Shown: piece by piece, positions 6,167-13,622 of the stretch
How positions within the stretch are numbered: position 1 is the stretch's first letter
Layout: each line of letters opens with the position of its first letter
Assembly: GCA_903891235.1 (NCBI GenBank)
Contig: CAITDW010000238.1
Location: forward strand, 1-14,939
Direction: 5' to 3'
From: an uncultured Candidatus Saccharibacteria bacterium
Lineage (GTDB): Bacteria > Patescibacteriota > Saccharimonadia > Saccharimonadales > UBA4665
Length of the DNA stretch: 14,939 nucleotides
Notes under the pieces: model-generated
Databases searched by the model: none
What the model was told of the DNA's origin: nothing
The model's input: the letters and a program-made list of their open reading frames with translations, nothing else
Made by a program: the position numbers and the translations under genes

Positions 6167-8146
6167 ATGACAAACGAAAAAAATATTAAACCAAGAGGCG
6201 CATCACGAGGTGCAGCAATTAGGGCACAACGGAGAAATCAGGATGATGCTCAAAGAATAGTTAACCAATATGTATCGGCTAACAATAATAAAGATAAGAG
6301 GCCTAGAGCTAATTTTATTGATGACAGTCCAACCCTAAGAGTTATTCCACTTGGTGGTATGGATTCTATTGGATCAAAAAATATGATGGTCATAGAATAT
6401 ATGAACGATGTATTAATTGTTGACTGTGGATTAGATCTTGGTACGGGAGCTCTGCCTGGAATTAATTATCTTATTTGTGATACTTCATATCTTGATACGA
6501 TTAAACATAAAATTAGAGGTTATATTATAACTCATGGTCATCTTGACCATATTGGTGGCATGCCACATATTGTTCCAAAATATCCAGCACCAGTCTATGG
6601 ATCAAAGTTTACTATCGGCCGAGTTGAAGAGATTTTTTCTAACTTTAGTGCGCCAATGCCAGAAAATTTTGAACTTAATACTGTAGTAATGAATGAAGAT
6701 ACTCATGAAAAATTAAAAGTTGGTAATTTCTTTATAGAATTAATTAGAATAACCCACTCAATACCTGGAAGCACAACTGTAGTCATTAGTACACCCATAG
6801 GAAATCTAGTTTGTACTGGTGATTTTAAGTTTGATCCAACTCCACTTGATAAAGAAAAAAGTGATATCGAAAGATTAAAACAAATTGGAAATGAGGGAGT
6901 ATTAGCCTTATTTAGTGAAAGCACATCAACTGAAAAACTTGGTCGTACTCCAAGTGAAAGCACAATTGAACCTAGTCTGATTAAGATTATGGATCAGGCT
7001 CCAGGCAGAATTTTTATTGCAACTTTCTCAACTAATATTAACCGTATTCAGATGGTTATAAATGCAGCCGTACATCATAACCGAAAGGTGGCTATGGATG
7101 GAAGAAGCATGGTATCAACACTTGAAATGGCAATTCGCTATGGTTTCGTAAAAGTACCTAAGGGAACTTTTATACCAATAGCTAATGTTGCCAATCTTAA
7201 AGATCATGAAGTAATTGTTGTCTGTACTGGTTCACAAGGGGAACCTAATTCTGCACTGCAAAGAATGGCTAATGGTGACCACAAACACATTAAATTAAAA
7301 GCTAATGACTCAGTCATATTATCTTCATCTGCAATCCCAGAAAGTGGCAATGATGCATATATCGGAAAAATGGTAGACGGTTTAATGAGAAAGAATGTCC
7401 ATGTTTTTAGGCATGAGACGCGCGAACTAGATGGATGTGGTCCACTACATATTTCTGGACATGCATCAATTGATGAATATAAGGAAATGATTAATATTAT
7501 TAAACCTAAGTTCTTTATTCCTAACCATGGTAGTTATCGTACAAAGCAAAGACATATTGAACATGCTGTCGAAGAAGGTATTCCAAGGGTAAATGCTGTT
7601 AATGTAGATAATGGCCAAGTACTTAATTTTACTAGAGATAAAATGACAATTGACGAGGAAGTTCCTCATGGTACTATTCTTGTTGATCAAACTGGCTCAC
7701 TTGTCTCTGGCGTAGTAATTAAAGATAGACTTATGATTGCAGAAGAAGGACTAGTAGTTATTATCCTAACAATCGATAAGAAGAATGGAGTCCTTCTAAC
7801 TAGTCCAGATATTATCTCAAGAGGATTTATATACATGAGAGATAACGAAGAATTAATGAACAACCTCAGACAAGAACTACGAAGAGCAACTATTCAGAGA
7901 TTTAAGAGAATTGAACTTGATCGATTCAAAGTAGAATTAAAAGACTTTGTCACACATTTTCTATTTGAAAATACCAATAGAAGCCCTATTGTTATTCCTG
8001 TAGTTAATGTTATTGGTGGAAAAAATGAAATTCAAAAGAATCATCCCAATGGTAAAACTAAAACTCCGGAAGATATTGCGATAGAACAACAAAAACGATT
8101 TTCTAAAATGAGAGAACAGCTCCTTAATCAAGATTCTCGAGGATAG
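6167..8146 (+). CDS. rnj: Ribonuclease J (metallo-beta-lactamase / beta-CASP)
   Basis: RNase J acts as an endonuclease and a 5'-to-3' exonuclease in mRNA decay and rRNA maturation. After a basic, Asn/Gln-rich extension of about 50 residues comes the metallo-beta-lactamase domain: GGMDSIGSKN (63-72), the zinc motif HGHLDH (123-128), THSIPGST with His197, and TGDFKFD with Asp219. The beta-CASP part carries the SGHAS motif with His432 and a later metal His454 in PNHGSYR. A C-terminal RNase J domain ends near residue 640. Length is 659 residues against about 555 for B. subtilis RNase J1, mainly from the N-terminal extension. The family's GEIGKN motif reads DSIGSKN and the HGEYR motif reads HGSYR, mild divergences. 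A strong GAAAGGA site (6156-6162) precedes the ATG by 4 bases. It is 38 bp after the glycosylase gene. Confidence 0.95.
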   Translation: MTNEKNIKPRGASRGAAIRAQRRNQDDAQRIVNQYVSANNNKDKRPRANFIDDSPTLRVIPLGGMDSIGSKNMMVIEYMNDVLIVDCGLDLGTGALPGINYLICDTSYLDTIKHKIRGYIITHGHLDHIGGMPHIVPKYPAPVYGSKFTIGRVEEIFSNFSAPMPENFELNTVVMNEDTHEKLKVGNFFIELIRITHSIPGSTTVVISTPIGNLVCTGDFKFDPTPLDKEKSDIERLKQIGNEGVLALFSESTSTEKLGRTPSESTIEPSLIKIMDQAPGRIFIATFSTNINRIQMVINAAVHHNRKVAMDGRSMVSTLEMAIRYGFVKVPKGTFIPIANVANLKDHEVIVVCTGSQGEPNSALQRMANGDHKHIKLKANDSVILSSSAIPESGNDAYIGKMVDGLMRKNVHVFRHETRELDGCGPLHISGHASIDEYKEMINIIKPKFFIPNHGSYRTKQRHIEHAVEEGIPRVNAVNVDNGQVLNFTRDKMTIDEEVPHGTILVDQTGSLVSGVVIKDRLMIAEEGLVVIILTIDKKNGVLLTSPDIISRGFIYMRDNEELMNNLRQELRRATIQRFKRIELDRFKVELKDFVTHFLFENTNRSPIVIPVVNVIGGKNEIQKNHPNGKTKTPEDIAIEQQKRFSKMREQLLNQDSRG

Positions 8147-8151
8147 CAATC

Positions 8152-8171
8152 CATATCAATCAATAGATATG
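8152..8171. repeat. Inverted repeat after rnj
   Basis: CATATC (8152-8157) and GATATG (8166-8171) are perfect inverted copies around an 8-base loop, starting 6 bases after the rnj stop. The stem is short and AT-rich and has no U tract. Confidence 0.5.
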
Positions 8172-8188
8172 CCCTGAGTAGACAATCT

Positions 8189-8216
8189 TATTCTCTGCTT
8201 ATATAAGCAGAGAATA
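8189..8216. repeat. Perfect 28-bp palindrome in the rnj-ftsK gap
   Basis: Bases 8189-8202 are the exact reverse complement of 8203-8216; the core is CTCTGCTTATATAAGCAGAG. In RNA it would fold into a stem of about 12 pairs closed by four bases. Neither strand shows a U tract after it, so it is not a standard intrinsic terminator. It could stabilise the rnj mRNA end or bind a dimeric protein as DNA. Confidence 0.9.
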
Positions 8217-8252
8217 TATGGATATTATCGTTAATACTAATCAAAAATTAAC

Positions 8253-8278
8253 TAAGCATTAGAACGGACTAATGCTTA
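8253..8278. repeat. 10-bp inverted repeat just upstream of the P1 promoter
   Basis: TAAGCATTAG (8253-8262) and CTAATGCTTA (8269-8278) are perfect inverted copies around a 6-base loop. The right arm ends 6 bases before the -35 box at 8285, a position typical of an upstream operator. It shares the TAAGCA/TGCTTA word with the 28-bp palindrome. There is no U tract for termination. Confidence 0.8.
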
Positions 8279-8284
8279 AAATGC

Positions 8285-8313
8285 TTGACAAGTTCGTAGT
8301 TTGTTTATATAAT
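8285..8313 (+). promoter_or_regulatory. Perfect-consensus sigma-70 promoter P1 upstream of ftsK
   Basis: The -35 box is TTGACA (8285-8290), the spacer 17 bp and the -10 box TATAAT (8308-8313): consensus at every scored position. Transcription would begin near 8320, about 70 bases before ftsK. Such a strong promoter is usually held in check or drives an abundant RNA; flanking TGCTTA words suggest a regulator. Confidence 0.85.
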
Positions 8314-8373
8314 AGCATAAGCAATTAAATGAAATAAATAAGGCTCATATTGTTATTAACAGATAAAATTAAA

Positions 8374-8382
8374 TGATATAAT
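8374..8382 (+). promoter_or_regulatory. Extended -10 promoter P2, leaderless start of ftsK
   Basis: TGATATAAT (8374-8382) is an extended -10 element. The ftsK ATG begins at 8390, 7 bases after the -10 box, so the predicted transcript starts at or within one base of the start codon. No good -35 lies at 17 bp; TTAACA at 8356-8361 gives a 15-bp spacer. No Shine-Dalgarno sequence precedes the ATG. Confidence 0.65.
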
Positions 8383-8389
8383 AACCACA

Positions 8390-10561
8390 ATGGCAAAAAG
8401 AAAAAAACAAACTAGAAAAAGAAAAAAACAAGCTGCAGTAGAAGCATCTTCTTTTTGGCCTTTAGCAGGTGCAATTTGTCTAATTATCCTCGCCGTATTC
8501 ATACTGCTTGGAGGATTTGGTGGTGGAGGTCCATTACCAAATGGACTATTTCATGGTACATATTGGGCGCTTGGATGGGCAGCATATTATCTGCCTATTG
8601 CTCTTTTGTTTCTAGCTATAACAAAATTTAGAACAGAAGATAATAGAGTGCCTTTAACTAAGCTCATAAGTATTATTATTTCAATAGTATCTTTATCTAC
8701 ATGGTTCTATATTATTGGCATATATCAGTTCAAAGGTGGATGGGTTGGTGGACATGGCGGTAATCTCGGAAAACTGATTGGAAATATTAGCCTACTGGCC
8801 ATAACAAAAATGCCAGCATCGTTCGTATTTTTAACTCTAACTATTTTTTCAATACTCTTTTCATTAGATGTATCGCCTAAGATTTTTGCTAAATTAGCCG
8901 TGTTATTAAAGAACCGAGACAAAGAGCCAGATAGTGATTTAGCAGCATTAAAATCTAGTCCAGGTTTTAAATTAAATGAGGGTGTACCTGTTGAAAATAG
9001 TGGAATGAGAACCAACCGATTGTCTACTTTTAAAAATGCAGCACAAAAAGTATCACCGTCCGATAATCATGAAGCACTAACTACTGCTAGCGATCCTGGA
9101 TGGAAGTTCCCATCAATCAATCTTTTGAACCAACAGCAGGATAAAGCCGATGCAGGTAATGTTGCTTCTAATGCTCAATCTATACAAGATACGCTAGCTA
9201 ATTTTAATATACCTGTTGAAATGGAAGGTGCTAACGTTGGTCCTAGAGTCACTCAGTTTACTCTCAAACCATCAAATGGTGTGAAACTCACCAAAATTAC
9301 AAATCTAGAAACAAATTTAGCGCTAGATTTAGCTGCACATTCAATTAGAATTGAAGCACCAATACCTGGTAAAAAAGCTGTCGGTATTGAAGTACCAAAT
9401 GTTAAAGCAGCAATTGTTAGAGTTAGTTCGTTATTAAAATCTCGTGAGTGGCAGTCAATGAGTTCTCCTTTGGGGATTATTATTGGATGTGATATTGCTG
9501 GGGCACCAGTAGTATATGATTTAGCTAAAATGCCACACCTATTAGTAGCTGGTCAAACTGGATCAGGTAAATCAGTTATGATTAATACAATCCTAACTAG
9601 CTTGCTCTATCATAATAGTCCAAGTGATTTAAAACTGATTCTAGTTGACCCTAAACAAGTTGAAATGGCACCATATAACGACCTACCTCATCTACTAACT
9701 CCAGTTATTAATGACCCCGAAAAATGTATAAGCGCACTGAAATGGGCGGTGGCTGAAATGGATAGAAGATTAAAAGCTTTGGCTGAGGTTGGAAGACGTA
9801 ATATAGAGGAATACAACGAACTTAAAAAAGAAGCCGGAATGCCTTATATTGTAATCGTAATAGACGAATTAGCTGATCTTATGATGATGGCCGCAAGAGA
9901 TGTTGAAGCATTGATTGTCAGGATAGCCCAAAAAGCCAGAGCTGCAGGTATACATTTAGTTCTAGCCACTCAAAGACCATCGGTTGATGTTATTACGGGT
10001 CTAATTAAGGCTAATGTTCCTGCTCGTATTGCCTTTACGACAGCATCGCAGATTGACAGCCGAACAATTATTGATCAAATGGGTGCTGAAAAATTACTTG
10101 GTCAAGGAGATTTACTTTTCTTAACATCTGATATGCCTAAGCCTAAACGTGTACAGGCGGCTTATATATCTGGTGATGAGACAAGTAAAGTTAATGATTT
10201 TATAAGAATGCAACGGGCACCTCAATATGATGATGAAATAATTTCACAACCTGTTCAATTGAATGGTAAGGGTGGCATAGTTGCAGATTATGGCGCTAAT
10301 AATGCTGATGATGAAATGTGGAAGGACGCACTTCATGTTGTCATAGAGGGACGCAAAGCTAGTACAAGCTTATTGCAAAGAAGGCTAAGAATTGGCTACG
10401 GTAGAGCAGCTAGACTTATAGAAACAATGGAAGAGCAGGGAATAGTCGGTCACGCCGATGGTTCGCGACCTAGAGAAGTCCTAATTAGTAGTATTGATGA
10501 AGTTTTAGGCGGGAATAATCAGCCTGCAGAGCTTGAATCTGAAGATGATAGCGAGACATAA
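8390..10561 (+). CDS. ftsK: DNA translocase FtsK/SpoIIIE
   Basis: FtsK is a septum-anchored motor that pumps chromosome ends through the closing division site. The 723-residue protein starts with a very basic patch (MAKRKKQTRKRKKQ), then about four membrane helices (roughly 22-43, 57-77, 91-112 and 144-160). A short linker (about 175-260) is much smaller than in E. coli FtsK. The motor follows: alpha/beta region, Walker A GQTGSGKS (388-395), Walker B IVIVIDELAD (487-496) and the LATQRPSVDVITG segment (525-537). The C-terminal gamma winged-helix domain (LLQRRLRIGYGRAARLIETM, about 658-677) implies recognition of polar DNA guide sequences. An acidic tail ends the chain. The start is set by the basic N-terminus and by the promoter that ends 7 bases before it. 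Confidence 0.97.
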   Translation: MAKRKKQTRKRKKQAAVEASSFWPLAGAICLIILAVFILLGGFGGGGPLPNGLFHGTYWALGWAAYYLPIALLFLAITKFRTEDNRVPLTKLISIIISIVSLSTWFYIIGIYQFKGGWVGGHGGNLGKLIGNISLLAITKMPASFVFLTLTIFSILFSLDVSPKIFAKLAVLLKNRDKEPDSDLAALKSSPGFKLNEGVPVENSGMRTNRLSTFKNAAQKVSPSDNHEALTTASDPGWKFPSINLLNQQQDKADAGNVASNAQSIQDTLANFNIPVEMEGANVGPRVTQFTLKPSNGVKLTKITNLETNLALDLAAHSIRIEAPIPGKKAVGIEVPNVKAAIVRVSSLLKSREWQSMSSPLGIIIGCDIAGAPVVYDLAKMPHLLVAGQTGSGKSVMINTILTSLLYHNSPSDLKLILVDPKQVEMAPYNDLPHLLTPVINDPEKCISALKWAVAEMDRRLKALAEVGRRNIEEYNELKKEAGMPYIVIVIDELADLMMMAARDVEALIVRIAQKARAAGIHLVLATQRPSVDVITGLIKANVPARIAFTTASQIDSRTIIDQMGAEKLLGQGDLLFLTSDMPKPKRVQAAYISGDETSKVNDFIRMQRAPQYDDEIISQPVQLNGKGGIVADYGANNADDEMWKDALHVVIEGRKASTSLLQRRLRIGYGRAARLIETMEEQGIVGHADGSRPREVLISSIDEVLGGNNQPAELESEDDSET

Positions 10562-10571
10562 GAATTAATAA

Positions 10572-10600
10572 TTGACTAAAGCTTAAAGAGTAGTTATAAT
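10572..10600 (+). promoter_or_regulatory. Strong sigma-70 promoter of the rpsF-ssb-rpsR operon
   Basis: TTGACT (10572-10577), a 17-bp spacer and TATAAT (10595-10600) lie just after the ftsK stop. Transcription would start near 10607, giving a leader of about 63 bases. In it GTTAG (10630-10634) can pair with CTAAC (10647-10651) just ahead of the AGAAGGAG ribosome binding site. S6:S18 leader autoregulation is known in other bacteria, but I cannot confirm its motif here. Confidence 0.85.
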
Positions 10601-10669
10601 ATGTTTATTATTAACTTCGGCTTATGACTGTTAGGTACATAGGCTGCTAACCAGAAGGAGATTTCTTAA

Positions 10670-11065
10670 ATGAATCAATATGAAATTGGATTATTGTTTG
10701 ATCCAGGTCTAGAAGTAGATTTAGATAAAGCTACACAAAGAGTAGAAAAAATCTTTAAAGACAATGGTTCAAAAATTGTCAAAGTAGATAATTGGGGCAA
10801 GCGAAAAACTGCCTATACAATTAAAAAGCAAGATCATGCAATCTATGTTTTTTATACGATCGATATTCCACCACAGTCTGTTATTAAGATTGAAAAAATT
10901 CTTAATATTACAGAAGAAGTATTAAGATTTATTATTGTCAAACCTGACCTAAAGAAAATTGCTAAGGCTGAAGCTGCTATCGCCGATAAACGAAAAAGAC
11001 TAGCTGAAAGAAGTGAGTCTGAAGAATCTAAGGATAAAGACGAAAATCAGGAAAAAACAGCGTAA
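10670..11065 (+). CDS. rpsF: 30S ribosomal protein bS6
   Basis: bS6 binds 16S rRNA as a heterodimer with bS18 in the platform of the small subunit. The chain opens with the family's NQYEIGLLFDPGL strand, has the DNWGKRKTAYTIKKQDHAIYVFY-type core (about 42-64) and the ILRFIIV-like strand (VLRFIIVKPD, about 84-93). It is 131 residues with a long charged tail from about 95 (Lys/Glu/Ala-rich), somewhat longer than the usual 95-135. A strong AGAAGGAG site lies 9 bases before the ATG. It leads the rpsF-ssb-rpsR cluster, whose order is conserved across bacteria. Confidence 0.96.
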   Translation: MNQYEIGLLFDPGLEVDLDKATQRVEKIFKDNGSKIVKVDNWGKRKTAYTIKKQDHAIYVFYTIDIPPQSVIKIEKILNITEEVLRFIIVKPDLKKIAKAEAAIADKRKRLAERSESEESKDKDENQEKTA

Positions 11066-11110
11066 GATATATAATCGGATGTATAATATCCTTATAAGGG
11101 AGTAACAATT

Positions 11111-11587
11111 ATGGCAAGAAGTTTAAATCAGGTAACATTAATGGGTAATCTAACTAGAGACCCTGAACTAAGACAAACTCCAACTGGTCAATCAGTTTGT
11201 AGTTTTAGCTTAGCTTTAAATAGAAGCTATAAGGACTCAGCTAGTGGCGATTGGAAAGAAGCAACTGATTACGTAGATGTTGTTGCTTGGGCTAATCTTG
11301 GAGAAAGAGTGGCACAGTATGTTACTAAAGGACGAAGAGTTCTAGTTCAGGGAAGACTGCAAAGTCGCAGCTGGGAACAAGACGGCAACAAGAGGAATAA
11401 AGTTGAAATTCTAGCTAGTGACGTAACTTTTCTTGATGCAAGAGGTGGAGAAAATAGTAGCAATGCAGGAAATGACGAAGAACCAACACCAAAGGCTAAT
11501 TCTAAGAAAGCTGCTGCTAAAGAAGATAGTGTAGTAATTGATGATGTGGGCGATGAACCAATTAATTTAGACGATATACCATTTTAA
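11111..11587 (+). CDS. ssb: Single-stranded DNA-binding protein SSB
   Basis: SSB coats single-stranded DNA in replication and repair and recruits partners through its C-terminal tip. The 158-residue protein has the OB-fold (about 5-110) with NQVTLMGNLTRDPELRQTP, the DYVDVVAWANLGERVAQY segment and GRRVLVQGRLQSRSW. A flexible Ala/Asn/Lys/Asp linker follows, and the chain ends in the canonical acidic tip LDDIPF. A GGGAG ribosome binding site lies about 9 bases before the ATG, inside a small palindromic stretch (CCTTATAAGG). It lies between rpsF and rpsR, the usual arrangement that ties SSB supply to ribosome synthesis. Confidence 0.97.
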   Translation: MARSLNQVTLMGNLTRDPELRQTPTGQSVCSFSLALNRSYKDSASGDWKEATDYVDVVAWANLGERVAQYVTKGRRVLVQGRLQSRSWEQDGNKRNKVEILASDVTFLDARGGENSSNAGNDEEPTPKANSKKAAAKEDSVVIDDVGDEPINLDDIPF

Positions 11588-11600
11588 GGAGAAATAAGTA

Positions 11601-11804
11601 ATGGCAAAGATATTTAAGAAACAATCAGATTCAACTTTTTTTGATTATAAAGATTATAAGAATCTACAAAGATACATAAACATTTATGGTCAAATTGAAT
11701 CTAGAAAAAAAACTGGATTAACTGAAAGTCAACAAAGACAACTAGCTCGAGCAATTAAGCGAGCTCGACATTTGGCTCTTTTACCTTTCGTAGCTAATAA
11801 CTAA
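11601..11804 (+). CDS. rpsR: 30S ribosomal protein bS18
   Basis: bS18 pairs with bS6 on the small-subunit platform. The 67-residue protein shows the family pattern: FDYKDYKNLQRYIN (about 14-27), GQIESRKKTGLTESQQRQLARAIKRAR and the C-terminal LALLPFV. It has no cysteines, so it is the zinc-free form. A strong AAGGAG site lies about 9 bases before the ATG, and only 13 bp separate it from ssb, so it is the last of the three-gene cluster; efp follows after 19 bp. Confidence 0.96.
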   Translation: MAKIFKKQSDSTFFDYKDYKNLQRYINIYGQIESRKKTGLTESQQRQLARAIKRARHLALLPFVANN

Positions 11805-11823
11805 ATCTATAATAATACCTATT

Positions 11824-12387
11824 ATGGCTCTTAGTATTACTGGTTTAAAAAAAGGTACTGTTTTTCAATTAGAAAATGTTCCTTATAGAGTAGTTGAGTA
11901 TTCCCAGAAGGTTATGGGAAGAGGCGGGTCTATAGTTAATATAAAAATGAAAAGCCTGATTGATGGTAAGGTTCTAGATAAAACATTCAAGGGTAATGAA
12001 TCAATTGAAAGCGCTGAAGTCAATAATATAACTGTGCAATATTTATATTCAGATAATTCTAAATATTATTTCATGAATCTAAGCAATTATGACCAGTTCG
12101 AGGTGTCTATTGAAGACCTAGATGAACAAAAAGATTATCTTAAAGAAGGCGATAACGTAACTGCACAATTCTTTAACAATAAATTGATAGGTATTGAATT
12201 ACCTAAAAGCTTAGTTTTGGAAGTAACATACTGTGAAGATGTGGTAAGGGGCGATACAACTTCTAATGTACTTAAGGATGCAACCCTAGAAACTAATAAG
12301 ATCATTAAAGTACCCGCATTTGTAAAAACTGGAGATTTGATAAAAGTAGATACTCGACTTGGCACTTATATCGAGAGAGTAAAATAA
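11824..12387 (+). CDS. efp: Elongation factor P with Arg-tipped loop
   Basis: EF-P binds stalled ribosomes between P and E sites and rescues polyproline synthesis. The 187-residue length is normal, with three beta-barrel domains: KOW-like (1-65), OB (66-128, YYFMNLSNYDQFEVSIEDL) and the C-terminal domain (129-187, ending GTYIERVK). The functional loop of domain I usually reads PGKG or PGRG. Here it reads MGRG (31-34), so the tip residue is Arg33 and the preceding Pro is Met. Arg tips in some bacteria are rhamnosylated by EarP; no modification gene is in this window. There is no Shine-Dalgarno sequence; TATAAT at 11808-11813 ends 10 bases before the ATG, so a near-leaderless transcript is possible but lacks a good -35. 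Client proteins exist nearby: the DHH-like gene is extremely Pro-rich. Confidence 0.96.
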   Translation: MALSITGLKKGTVFQLENVPYRVVEYSQKVMGRGGSIVNIKMKSLIDGKVLDKTFKGNESIESAEVNNITVQYLYSDNSKYYFMNLSNYDQFEVSIEDLDEQKDYLKEGDNVTAQFFNNKLIGIELPKSLVLEVTYCEDVVRGDTTSNVLKDATLETNKIIKVPAFVKTGDLIKVDTRLGTYIERVK

Positions 12388-12402
12388 ACAGGTTAAGATA
12401 AT

Positions 12403-12972
12403 ATGACTAAACAAAATTATGTTAGCCGTGGTGGATTAAAATTAGCTAGCGTAGCAGATAAGTTCGGAATAAATTTTAAAAATATGACAGTCTTAGATGT
12501 TGGTAGCTCAACGGGGGGATTTAGTGATTTTGCGTTAGAGCATGGCGCAAAAAAAATTATCGCGGTTGACCTTGGAGTTATGCAACTTCATGAATTATTA
12601 AGAAAACATCCAAACGTAGAGATACATGAAAAAACTGACATTAGATCTATGACTGCGCTATCTGAAGACCCAGATATTATTGTTATGGATTTATCTTTTG
12701 TTTCACTTCGAGATATATTACCAGCCATAATAGATATAATCCCAGTTGAAGCTATGGTATGCGTTTTGGTCAAACCCCAATTTGAAGCTAAATCTTTAGA
12801 AAAACATAAGGGAATTATAAAAAACGATCAAATTAGAAGAAAAATTTTGAAAGATTTCGAGCAATGGGTCCAAAAATATTTCCTGATTTTGAATAAGGCA
12901 GATTCTCTGATACATGGTTCAAAAGGTAATATCGAAAGATTTTATTTACTTAAAAAAATAAATCAAAGATAA
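12403..12972 (+). CDS. tlyA: TlyA-type rRNA 2'-O-methyltransferase, S4-less
   Basis: TlyA proteins use S-adenosylmethionine to methylate rRNA 2'-hydroxyls. This 189-residue protein is only the FtsJ-like catalytic domain: it begins at YVSRGGLKL, which in full-length TlyA (about 240-270 residues) follows an N-terminal S4 RNA-binding domain. The SAM motif is DVGSSTGGF (32-40), followed by AVDLG (54-58), MDLSFVSLRDILP (95-107), VLVKPQFEA (121-129) and GNIERF (175-180). The K-D-K-E tetrad is present as Lys13, Asp96, Lys124 and Glu178, so catalysis should be preserved. The start lies 15 bp after efp with a weak AGG 10 bases upstream; no S4-like coding sequence fits in the gap. It overlaps the convergent regulator gene by 10 bp. 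Confidence 0.9.
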   Translation: MTKQNYVSRGGLKLASVADKFGINFKNMTVLDVGSSTGGFSDFALEHGAKKIIAVDLGVMQLHELLRKHPNVEIHEKTDIRSMTALSEDPDIIVMDLSFVSLRDILPAIIDIIPVEAMVCVLVKPQFEAKSLEKHKGIIKNDQIRRKILKDFEQWVQKYFLILNKADSLIHGSKGNIERFYLLKKINQR

Positions 12973-13616
12973 TTTTTTAATTTATCTATATCTAATAAAG
13001 TAATGAATGAATTTTTCTTATTTATTAGATTTTGTCTTTCAAGGTAGGCTAATTGTCTACCAGTTGTTTCTCTGGTGGCATTGATAGAACTAGCTATATC
13101 TTGCTGCCTTAAAGGAACGCCGAGTATCACTTGATTCTTATTTTCACCAACCTGACCAAATCTATCTGAACAGGTTAATAGGTATGAAATGAGTCTTTCT
13201 CTCACTGTCCTATATTCAAGATTTAAGATTCGCTCAGAATGCATTTTGTACATATAAGTTACCATATCAACCAGAGGTAGGCTCGTTTGTGGATCTGACT
13301 GAATTGAATTAATGAAATCTTTTCTAGGAAGACGCCAAAGCGTCGTTGGCTCTAGGGCCGTATATATAATATCTCTATCTTCACCGGTTATAGCCCAAGT
13401 TAAAGCTAGTATTTCACCCTTTTGTCTTATGACTAAAAGATTTTCTTCACCATACTTAGTTATATTATAGGCTTTGACAAGACCTGATTCTAAAAATAAA
13501 ACACCCGGCGGAATTTCGCCAGGCCTAATTATGAATTCGCCCTTAGAGTATGTTATTTGTTTTCCTTGATGAAATAAATTTACCAAGGCATTAGTCTGTT
13601 GTTTAGAGGCTAACAT
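12963..13616 (-). CDS. Crp/Fnr-family transcription regulator
   Basis: The 217-residue protein has an N-terminal cyclic-nucleotide-binding-like beta-barrel (about 19-110: KGEFIIRPGEIPPGVLFLE, ESGLVKAY), a dimer helix (about 112-145) and a winged helix-turn-helix (about 168-200: LRQQDIASSINATRETTGRQ). The recognition helix keeps Arg182, Glu183 and Arg187, the residues equivalent to E. coli Crp R180, E181 and R185, so a TGTGA-like half-site is predicted. Crp's cAMP pocket Arg-Ser pair reads Arg-Asp, so cAMP binding is doubtful. Only one Cys is present, so it is not an Fnr-type Fe-S sensor. A longer frame opens at 13709, but I chose the ATG at 13616: domain length fits and a promoter ends 6 bases before it, implying a leaderless mRNA. 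It diverges from the PH-domain gene. Confidence 0.88.
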   Translation of the reverse strand: MLASKQQTNALVNLFHQGKQITYSKGEFIIRPGEIPPGVLFLESGLVKAYNITKYGEENLLVIRQKGEILALTWAITGEDRDIIYTALEPTTLWRLPRKDFINSIQSDPQTSLPLVDMVTYMYKMHSERILNLEYRTVRERLISYLLTCSDRFGQVGENKNQVILGVPLRQQDIASSINATRETTGRQLAYLERQNLINKKNSFITLLDIDKLKNYL

Positions 13617-13622
13617 GTATAC

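Noticed and set aside
8189..8216. Palindrome as intrinsic terminator of rnj
   Set aside because: Strong stem but no run of U after it on either strand.
10607..10669. S6:S18 autoregulatory RNA motif in the rpsF leader
   Set aside because: Only a 5-bp stem is visible and the conserved internal-loop bases could not be identified by eye; a covariance-model search would decide.
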